Origin: Opitutia bacterium
GTDB taxonomy: Bacteria; Verrucomicrobiota; Verrucomicrobiia; Opitutales; UBA953
Assembly (NCBI GenBank): GCA_003485955.1
Contig: DNHH01000064.1
Location: 1-5,026 of the forward strand
Reading direction: 5' to 3'
Length of the DNA stretch: 5,026 nucleotides
The translations under genes were made by a program, and so were the position numbers. The notes under the pieces are model-generated. The model did no database searches, was not told the origin of the DNA, and saw nothing but the letters and a program-made list of their open reading frames with translations. Below, one piece after another: positions 1-5,026 of the stretch (its first letter is position 1; each line of letters begins with the position of its first letter).

Positions 1-342
1 GACGTGATGACGAAGTCGCTCACGCGCGCGATGACAATCTCTGGCGACCGTCGCAAAAAGCAGGATGCGTATAACAAAAAGCACGGCATAACGCCGAAGT
101 CCGTGCAGCGACCCATCGAAGAAAGTCTTGTCGTTAAAGATGACGCAACGGGTGACATTACACTAGTTAAAGGCGACCAAGATTTGCAGGCCGTACTCTC
201 TGATTTAGAAACCGAAATGCTCGCGGCATCGGATCGCTATGAGTTTGAACGTGCGGCTCACCTGCGCGACCAAATCGCCACATTGCGCGGAGAAAAGCCT
301 GCGGGTGTGGGTCGCTCAAAGCGCCGCCGAGGCGGACGTTGA
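1..342 (+). CDS. uvrB: UvrB, excinuclease ABC subunit B (C-terminal part, 5' end outside window)
   Basis: UvrB is the damage-verifying helicase-like subunit of the UvrABC nucleotide excision repair complex. It is loaded on DNA by UvrA and recruits UvrC for the incisions. The reading frame is open from base 1, so only the last 113 residues are present. The segment DRRKKQDAYNKKHGITPKSV (visible residues 16-35) matches the conserved stretch that follows helicase motif VI in UvrB. Residues 62-96 form a typical UVR motif, with EFERAAHLRDQI at its core; this coiled hairpin binds UvrC. The protein ends in a basic tail (RSKRRRGGR). One oddity is that the usual acidic DET before the RRR cluster reads TIS here. 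The TGA at 340-342 directly abuts the stop codon of convergent mutL. The family call is secure; the motor domains lie outside the window. Confidence 0.95.
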   Translation, partial: DVMTKSLTRAMTISGDRRKKQDAYNKKHGITPKSVQRPIEESLVVKDDATGDITLVKGDQDLQAVLSDLETEMLAASDRYEFERAAHLRDQIATLRGEKPAGVGRSKRRRGGR

Positions 343-357
343 TTAGGACTGTCCTAA
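343..357. repeat. Perfect inverted repeat at the uvrB/mutL tail-to-tail junction
   Basis: The 15 bases are TTAGGAC, a central T, then GTCCTAA, so the arms are exact reverse complements. The repeat starts at the first base after the uvrB stop and contains the mutL stop codon (343-345 on the minus strand). In RNA it could form a 6-bp stem with a 3-base loop from either strand. There is no T-run on either side, so it is not a textbook terminator. It might act with the neighbouring hairpin at 364-381 or be a protein-binding palindrome. The sequence symmetry is certain; the function is unknown. Confidence 0.55.
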
Positions 358-2082
358 GCGCCGGGCGATGTCGGCATCGCCGATTTCAAAGTAGGTTCGC
401 CGACCTAAAGGATCGACGCCAGGCTGACTCGTACGGAAAAGCTGTTGCACAAGTTCAAGGAGCTCAGCTTCAGACAAACTATCGGTACGGTAACGTGAAC
501 GTCGTATGGCCAATTTTGCGAGAGCGTCGGTAGCTAAATGCGCCTTAGTAAAATCGCCCTCATGACGACTCATCTCCGCAAGCAGGTCGCGCAGGAAAGC
601 CTCTGCCTCTCCAGGCTCAACCCAAAGCGGGATGGATAATACGCGCCAGAAATTCCGACCATAGGGCTCAAAACTAAACCCCGCTAACTGCAACAGGGCT
701 TCGCGCTCACGCAGGGCTGCTGCCGGTAAAGGCTCGAGCTCTAAAGCTAATGGAAGCAATAGGGGCTGCGTCACTGGAGCTGACGCTGTCAGTTGACCTA
801 GAATCTTTTCGTAAAGGACACGTTGATGGGCGGAACCTAAGTCGAGAAGCACCATGCCAGAAGGCGTTTCGAACACAGCACGATCACCACGTAGCCGCCC
901 CAGCAATCTCCAGCCTAACTTGAGCGTAGTGGCCGGCGAAACACTTGTACGAGTCGAGCCTTCACCCGCTATCGGCAGTGCGGACACAGGAGTAGCCGCG
1001 GCGACTTGGGGCTTTGCCGAGGGCACGGGTAGTGCCGAGTGAATATCGACCGCAGGAACGACCGGCTGCACGGCACCCGTGGTCGATTGACCACGCAAAG
1101 TTTCTAAGACAGCTCGCATTACAAAAGCGCGCACTTGCGGCTCATTACGAAAACGAATTTCACGCTTTGCAGGGTGTACGTTTACATCGACAGCTGCAGG
1201 ATCGATTTCGAGAAAAAGAAATGCCAGCGGGAATCGACCCTTGGGAATAAGCGTATGGTAGCTCTCCACCAAAGCATAGGCGAGGGCTCGGCTGTCTACT
1301 GGACGACCATTCACAACTGTCACCAAGTCTTGGCGGGTTGAACGGCTCACTCCAGGTCTACCTAAAAGACCGCTTACGCCCATGCCACTGCCTTCAACTG
1401 ACGGAAGGGGTATGAGGTCGTCGGCAACAGCCTTACCCCAGATTTCGCGAACACGTTCAATAAGCGGCGCCTGACCAGGCGATCTAAAGACATCGCGCCC
1501 GTCTTCCCGTAACAAGAAACCAACTTCAGGGTGTGCCACCGCATAGAGCCGCACCATACGAATTAAATGAGCTGATTCAGTGTCGTCGGTCTTAAGAAAC
1601 TTTAGACGCGCAGGAACGGGGTGAAATAGATTTTCCACTTCGACGCGAGTGCCCACTGCCATGCCATGCTCTCGGCGGTGAACAATGCGTCCACCATTCA
1701 CGAGAATCTCGCAGCCTACTTCAGCGCCAGCGGCTCGAGATTGTAGAGTAAAACGTGAAACGCTGGCAATCGAAGGCAAAGCCTCGCCACGAAAACCGAA
1801 GGTAGAAATACGGTCTAAGTCTGCCGCAACTTGGATTTTACTCGTGGCATGTCGCTGCAGTGAAAGCTCCGCTTGATCAGGGGACATACCCACACCGTCA
1901 TCTTCGACCACCATCCGCGCTTTTCCCCCGCGGGAAAAATCGATAGTGATACGCCGCGCACCTGCATCCAGGGCATTCTCGAGTAACTCCTTGGCCGCAG
2001 CAGCTGGTCGCTCCACGACTTCACCAGCAGCAATTTGATTCGCTACGGTATCGGCGAGGATACGAATTTCGGGGGTCGCCAT
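343..2082 (-). CDS. mutL: MutL, DNA mismatch repair protein, apparently lacking the endonuclease site
   Basis: MutL couples mismatch recognition by MutS to strand removal, using an N-terminal GHKL ATPase that dimerises on ATP. The ATPase signatures are intact: NQIAAGEVVERP (15-26), KELLENALDAGA (31-42, general base E32 and Mg-binding N36), DDGVGM (61-66), FGFRGEAL (95-102), VNGRPV (257-262) and DVNVHPAKREIRF (299-311, K306 the phosphate-contacting lysine). A Pro/Ala/Val-rich linker spans about 331-388, followed by the C-terminal dimerisation domain. QPLLLP (439-444) looks like a beta-clamp-binding motif. The endonuclease motif DQHAxxExxxxE reads DLGSAHQRVLYE (415-426). The usual CPHGRP reads DPLGRR, and the only cysteine is C124. 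The start is ATG 2080-2082, giving 579 aa; the frame stays open upstream to 2166, but those 28 residues resemble no MutL N-terminus and overlap the divergent gene. A close-spaced AAGTAGG precedes the ATG. Confidence 0.96.
   Translation of the reverse strand: MATPEIRILADTVANQIAAGEVVERPAAAAKELLENALDAGARRITIDFSRGGKARMVVEDDGVGMSPDQAELSLQRHATSKIQVAADLDRISTFGFRGEALPSIASVSRFTLQSRAAGAEVGCEILVNGGRIVHRREHGMAVGTRVEVENLFHPVPARLKFLKTDDTESAHLIRMVRLYAVAHPEVGFLLREDGRDVFRSPGQAPLIERVREIWGKAVADDLIPLPSVEGSGMGVSGLLGRPGVSRSTRQDLVTVVNGRPVDSRALAYALVESYHTLIPKGRFPLAFLFLEIDPAAVDVNVHPAKREIRFRNEPQVRAFVMRAVLETLRGQSTTGAVQPVVPAVDIHSALPVPSAKPQVAAATPVSALPIAGEGSTRTSVSPATTLKLGWRLLGRLRGDRAVFETPSGMVLLDLGSAHQRVLYEKILGQLTASAPVTQPLLLPLALELEPLPAAALREREALLQLAGFSFEPYGRNFWRVLSIPLWVEPGEAEAFLRDLLAEMSRHEGDFTKAHLATDALAKLAIRRSRYRTDSLSEAELLELVQQLFRTSQPGVDPLGRRTYFEIGDADIARRLGQS
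364..386 (+). terminator. Possible uvrB terminator hairpin located inside the mutL 3' end
   Basis: GGCGATG (364-370) pairs perfectly with CATCGCC (375-381) around a TCGG tetraloop, and GATTTC follows. It lies 22 bases after the uvrB stop, in the usual place for a terminator, but within mutL codons for GDADIA near its C-terminus. The T-tract is short (three T), so intrinsic termination would be weak at best. In the mutL direction the same hairpin lies before the stop codon and is followed by no T-run. The structure is directly visible; its role is inferred from position. Confidence 0.35.
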
Positions 2083-2146
2083 TAGCCTACTTAGGTAAAC
2101 CCACCCTCCCCGCTTGCCAAGCCACCAGTCCGTCAGAAAGTAAGGT
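2083..2146. promoter_or_regulatory. Divergent start region between mutL and the DUF255 gene
   Basis: This 64-base gap separates the mutL ATG (leftward) from the GTG start of the thioredoxin-domain gene (rightward), so control signals for both should lie here or within the opposite coding sequences. On the minus strand TTGGCA (2120-2115) resembles a -35 box, but no good -10 sits 17 bases on (TACCTA at 2097-2092 is poor). On the plus strand TTGCCA (2114-2119) is similar, again without a convincing -10. The minus strand carries a G-rich tract of GGGG, GGG and GGG (2111-2100) in the mutL leader. Ribosome-site-like AAGTAGG precedes mutL by 3 bases, and TAAGG precedes the GTG by 1 base. Both are tightly spaced. 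No promoter is assigned with confidence. Confidence 0.4.
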
Positions 2147-4099
2147 GTGCCTAATCGCCTGGCCAACGAACGCAGCCTCTACCTGCGACAACACGCTCAC
2201 CAGCCTGTAGACTGGTGGTCTTGGTGCCCAGAAGCCTTTGCAGAGGCCAAGCGCCGCGACGTACCTGTCTTAGTCTCTGTGGGCTACGCCTCTTGTCATT
2301 GGTGTCATGTGATGGCACAGGAATGTTTTGATAATCCTTATATCGCAGGGCTGATGAACCAGCACTTTGTGAATATCAAGGTCGACCGCGAAGAACGTCC
2401 AGATGTTGATAAATTTCACATGGACGCGGTGCAAATGATTCAACAGCACGGCGGCTGGCCACTGAATTGCTTCTGCCTGTCGGATGGACGTCCCTTTTTT
2501 GGCGGGACATATTTCCCACCTGATGATCGAGGCAAAGGACAAACATCTTGGCCACAGGTCCTCATGCGCGTCTCCGAATTTCACCGGACAAACCGGGCGG
2601 CACTTGAAGAGAATGCCAATGCCATCGCCGGAAATCTTATCCATTTAACACGAGCGCCAGATGCTAACGGCGCGGCCCCGGACGCCGAAAGCCGACTTAA
2701 CGCCGCACGGTCTATGTGTGAAGATGCTGACGACACCTATGGTGGCTTCGGCGGGGCGCCAAAATTCCCGCCAGCAATGCCGTTAGGGTTTTTACTCAGC
2801 CTACGAAATCGCAAAAACCTACCCGACGCTGATAAAAAACGGGTTGAACACGTTATTCGACGTGCCTTAGACGCCATGGATCAAGGCGGACTACAGGATC
2901 AAATCGGTGGCGGATTTTCGCGCTACTGTGTCGACCGCGACTGGACTGTACCTCACTTTGAAAAACTTATTTGTGATAACGCCTTACTTCTTGGCGTCTA
3001 CGCACGTGCCGCAGTAACCCTGCAAGAACCCCGCTACGCAGAGGTATGTGCAAGGATCGTGGAGTGGCTCGAGCGGGATATGCGGGTTGGTCTGAATTAT
3101 GCTGCGTCATTAGATGCAGATACCGAGCACCACGAAGGTACTACCTACGTGTGGACACCTTCTGAAATTAACGAAATCCTCGGCGTAGATGCAGACGACT
3201 TTTGTACCGCATTTGGTATTACCCATGAGGGCAACTTTGAAGGCGGTCGTAGCGTACCAACTTTTCGAACCCAGCGAATGCGCTCCGAGTTCGTAGAAGC
3301 ACGTCAATTGGTATACGTCGCTCGATCCCAACGTAAACAACCAGGGCGTGACGACAAGGTTCTGACGGGCTGGAATGCTTTGCTTGCAGCAAACCTAGCA
3401 CGTGCCAGTGACCTTCTTTACAGGCCCGACTGGCGCAAACTCGCCGAGTCCACCCTCGAAGGACTCAAGCCATGTATTCGGAAAGATGCAAATGGCCTGT
3501 GCTATGTTTATGCAGTACTCGGAAGTACAACGCCCAGTACATTGTCGGATTACACCTGGCTTGCCGAAGCCCACCTTTCGCTCGCAACGCATGGCGACCC
3601 TGCGCACGTCGCTGCGGCTTCTGAAATCACGCAAGCTGCGGTTGCCCGATTTGGTGACCCGCGAGAAATTGGCTACTTCTTAAATCAAGTAGGCTCCAAC
3701 GGATTGCCTATTCGGCAAAAAGATTGGTGGGACAACGCTGTTCCATCTGGCAACAGCTCACTCCTATACAATCTTGCGTCCCTTCAATCCATAGACGCCT
3801 CATCCGAATGGGGGAATCTGCGCAGCGAACTTGCAAAAGCATATGGAGGCATGACGCAGAACGCTCCACATGGAATGGGGCGCGCGCTCGAAGCACTCGA
3901 ATTAGCTGAGTCTGGAATTGCCGTACTTAAAGTTGGGCCCGACCAAGACTTCTCAGCCGTTGAAAAATCAATCCAGAGCTTAGATCAAATCGTCTACCTG
4001 CAGCATTGTTCAGAAAAGGGTCTTCATATCTGTCGCCAAGAAACCTGTCTTCCGGTGATTTGGGAGCTCGATGAAGTGCTTCGTCGTCTGAAGGACTGA
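2147..4099 (+). CDS. DUF255 thioredoxin-domain protein (SPATA20/YyaL-like)
   Basis: This 650-residue protein fits the family that joins an N-terminal thioredoxin-like domain (Thioredox_DsbH/DUF255) to an alpha-helical barrel resembling N-acylglucosamine 2-epimerases. The family's biochemical role is not settled. Visible signatures are NRLANERSLYLRQHA (3-17), the redox-type CHWC (50-53), VDREERPDVD (79-88) and GGWPL (102-106, the cis-proline loop). FGGAPKFPP lies at 201-209, IGGGFSRY at 253-260 and VPHFEKL at 268-274. SLDAD (321-325), YVWTPSE (334-340), DDKVLTGWNALL (402-413) and PSGNS (533-537) follow. The C-terminal cysteine pair typical of the family is at C629 and C634. Length is near the usual 650-700 aa. 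Start is GTG 2147-2149: an in-frame TAA lies at 2141-2143 and the conserved NRLA follows at residue 3, leaving no alternative. No signal peptide is seen, so it is probably cytoplasmic. It leads a possible three-gene rightward operon. Confidence 0.95.
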   Translation: MPNRLANERSLYLRQHAHQPVDWWSWCPEAFAEAKRRDVPVLVSVGYASCHWCHVMAQECFDNPYIAGLMNQHFVNIKVDREERPDVDKFHMDAVQMIQQHGGWPLNCFCLSDGRPFFGGTYFPPDDRGKGQTSWPQVLMRVSEFHRTNRAALEENANAIAGNLIHLTRAPDANGAAPDAESRLNAARSMCEDADDTYGGFGGAPKFPPAMPLGFLLSLRNRKNLPDADKKRVEHVIRRALDAMDQGGLQDQIGGGFSRYCVDRDWTVPHFEKLICDNALLLGVYARAAVTLQEPRYAEVCARIVEWLERDMRVGLNYAASLDADTEHHEGTTYVWTPSEINEILGVDADDFCTAFGITHEGNFEGGRSVPTFRTQRMRSEFVEARQLVYVARSQRKQPGRDDKVLTGWNALLAANLARASDLLYRPDWRKLAESTLEGLKPCIRKDANGLCYVYAVLGSTTPSTLSDYTWLAEAHLSLATHGDPAHVAAASEITQAAVARFGDPREIGYFLNQVGSNGLPIRQKDWWDNAVPSGNSSLLYNLASLQSIDASSEWGNLRSELAKAYGGMTQNAPHGMGRALEALELAESGIAVLKVGPDQDFSAVEKSIQSLDQIVYLQHCSEKGLHICRQETCLPVIWELDEVLRRLKD

Positions 4100-4138
4100 A
4101 AGATTGGCAAACGTGCCACGCAGTTACAGGCTAAAGCG

Positions 4139-4507
4139 ATGACCGAACTACTCCTCCTACTCGGCCTTGGGCTGGTCGCTGGCACAATCAGCGGTATATT
4201 TGGCATTGGTGCCGGCGTCGTCGTCACTCCCGCGCTCCTCTGGATCTGCGGCATGACCCAGGCAACGGCACAAGGCATAGCCTACACCGTCATGGTCCCA
4301 ATGGCTGTTTTGGGTGCATGGCGGTATCACAGCCAGCCCACCTTATCGATGGACTGGAAGGTCATTGGCCTCATCGCAAGCACCTGCCTTATCGGCGTCT
4401 GGCTCGGAACACATTTAGCCTTTATCGCTGAAGAAAACATTCTGCGCCGAGCCTTTGGGGCTTATCTCTTAGCGATGGGTGCATACTTGCTTCTCGGCAG
4501 CCGGTAA
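4139..4507 (+). CDS. Half-size TauE/SafE (TSUP) family membrane protein
   Basis: This 122-residue, very hydrophobic protein resembles one repeat of the TauE/SafE (DUF81, TSUP) transporters, whose full-length members carry two such repeats and are linked to export of sulfite, sulfoacetate or other small organic anions. The N-terminal glycine pattern GLVAGTISGIFGIGAGVVVTP (11-31, key residues G11, G15, G19, G22, G24, G26, P31) is the family hallmark. QATAQGIAYT (41-50) corresponds to the conserved helix after it. About four membrane segments are seen, near 4-29, 44-61, 75-93 and 103-120. ATG 4139-4141 has CAGG about 8 bases upstream. The gene lies 39 bases after the DUF255 stop, on the same strand. 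It has a clean start and stop, and the following DNA encodes no second TSUP repeat, so it is either a native half-size form or a shortened gene. The substrate cannot be read from the sequence. Confidence 0.85.
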   Translation: MTELLLLLGLGLVAGTISGIFGIGAGVVVTPALLWICGMTQATAQGIAYTVMVPMAVLGAWRYHSQPTLSMDWKVIGLIASTCLIGVWLGTHLAFIAEENILRRAFGAYLLAMGAYLLLGSR

Positions 4508-4558
4508 ACGCACTTCTTGCGCTTGCCCCGCACAAAAGGAACATAGACACTACTGCTG

Positions 4559-5026
4559 ATGGCTGAGGACACCCGCTACGTCTATTCATACGGATATCGC
4601 AGTGCTCGGCGCATCCTCTTGGGGATGTTCACGGTCGAAGACTTGGGTGAACAAGGTATCAAGTACCACCCAAACTGGTCGCGTATTTGGAAAATTGGTG
4701 TCGGTGCAATTGTCCTCGCATACCTTTCGCTCTCTTCACTGCTGTATTTCCGAGAGAGGTATATGCGAGGAATCGAGCAGACGAAATGGTCGAATATGTT
4801 CTTCTACTTCGTCAGCACACAAGCGAAAGAAAGTCATCTTCAAATCAAAGGAGACCACTATATCAATTTAGCCAAAGACGCCTTGCAGCGCGAAGACTAC
4901 GGCGAATTTGCCAAATACATCGGTACGGGCGCAAGTCTCGCTCGGTCAAATTTAGACGGCCAGAAGCTCTTTGCAGACTTGTTGTTTGCTTTCGGCCGAA
5001 CAACGGACGCTTTCACAATTCTCGAA
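4559..5026 (+). CDS. Unrecognised single-pass membrane protein with TPR-like helices (3' end outside window)
   Basis: The frame is open from ATG 4559-4561 to the window edge, giving 156 residues without a stop. I do not recognise the family. Residues 1-45 are a polar, tyrosine- and arginine-rich N-terminus (e.g. YVYSYGYRSARRILLG, 8-22). One hydrophobic segment (about 46-64, IGVGAIVLAYLSLSSLLYF) looks like a membrane anchor. From about residue 95 the sequence becomes amphipathic helices with TPR-like spacing (GDHYINLAKDALQREDYGEF, then LDGQKLFADLLFAFGRTTDAFTILE in part). This suggests a repeat scaffold on one side of the membrane. Basic residues flank the anchor on both sides, so topology is unclear. 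An in-frame TAG at 4544-4546 limits the start. AAAAGGAA (4534-4541) lies rather far upstream (about 17 bases), so CTG 4553 or 4556 cannot be excluded. It begins 51 bases after the TSUP gene, on the same strand. Confidence 0.75.
   Translation, partial: MAEDTRYVYSYGYRSARRILLGMFTVEDLGEQGIKYHPNWSRIWKIGVGAIVLAYLSLSSLLYFRERYMRGIEQTKWSNMFFYFVSTQAKESHLQIKGDHYINLAKDALQREDYGEFAKYIGTGASLARSNLDGQKLFADLLFAFGRTTDAFTILE

Noticed and set aside
324..335. CCGC-CGAG-GCGG hairpin at the very end of uvrB
   Set aside because: A short stem formed by Arg/Gly codons with no T-run; more likely a by-product of the basic tail.
339..533. Rightward reading frame starting at TTG overlapping the uvrB stop
   Set aside because: It lies antisense to the well-supported mutL 3' end, shows no domain, and is composed as a shadow of mutL codons.
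2083..2166. Open in-frame extension of mutL upstream to position 2166
   Set aside because: The 28 extra residues do not resemble a MutL N-terminus, would overlap the start of the divergent gene, and the ATG at 2080-2082 gives the expected family start just before the conserved NQIAAGEVVERP.
2270..2644. Leftward 124-codon frame inside the DUF255 gene
   Set aside because: Antisense to conserved thioredoxin-domain sequence, with no recognisable motif or ribosome site.
4105..4118. Small hairpin TGGCA-AACG-TGCCA after the DUF255 stop
   Set aside because: Only a 5-bp stem and no T-run follows, so it is not supported as a terminator; the next gene starts 20 bases later.
4509..4521. CGCA-CTTCT-TGCG hairpin after the TSUP stop
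   Set aside because: A 4-bp stem without a T-tract is expected by chance.
4602..4871. Rightward 89-codon frame near the right end
   Set aside because: It is out of frame with the 156-codon open frame from 4559, is rich in Ser/Cys/Arg as out-of-frame translations are, and lacks the coherent membrane segment of the other frame.

Overview
The window is a dense stretch of bacterial chromosome with five protein genes, two of them cut by the window edges. No tRNA, rRNA, CRISPR array, insertion sequence or gene-free stretch longer than 65 bases was seen. The genes are ordinary chromosomal DNA-repair and envelope or redox genes, with no sign of a mobile or phage context. Several protein details, such as the MutL sequence style and a UvrB tail variant, would fit a Verrucomicrobiota (Opitutae-like) bacterium. 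That assignment is a tentative impression from reading, not a search result.

Left part (1-2082): the 3' end of uvrB (nucleotide excision repair) reads rightward and stops at 342. mutL (mismatch repair) reads leftward from an ATG at 2082 to a stop at 343-345. The two repair genes therefore meet tail to tail with no base between their stop codons. The junction carries a 15-base palindrome (343-357) and, seven bases on, a 7-bp hairpin (364-381). Both lie inside the last codons of mutL and are the best candidates for transcription-ending structures. The MutL C-terminal domain keeps a probable sliding-clamp motif but has lost the residues of the MutL endonuclease site.

Middle (2083-2146): a 64-base divergent gap must hold the start signals for mutL (leftward) and the next gene (rightward).

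Right part (2147-5026): three rightward genes follow with gaps of 39 and 51 bases, so they may be co-transcribed. They are a full-length DUF255/SPATA20-type thioredoxin-domain protein (650 aa), a half-size TauE/SafE (TSUP) membrane protein (122 aa), and the first 156 codons of an unrecognised protein with one membrane segment and TPR-like helices. A thioredoxin fold next to a TSUP transporter hints at sulfur or thiol chemistry, but this is inference from adjacency only.

I found no clear new system. The points most worth a second look are the endonuclease-less MutL, the structured zero-gap uvrB/mutL junction, the half-size TSUP protein and the unrecognised terminal gene.
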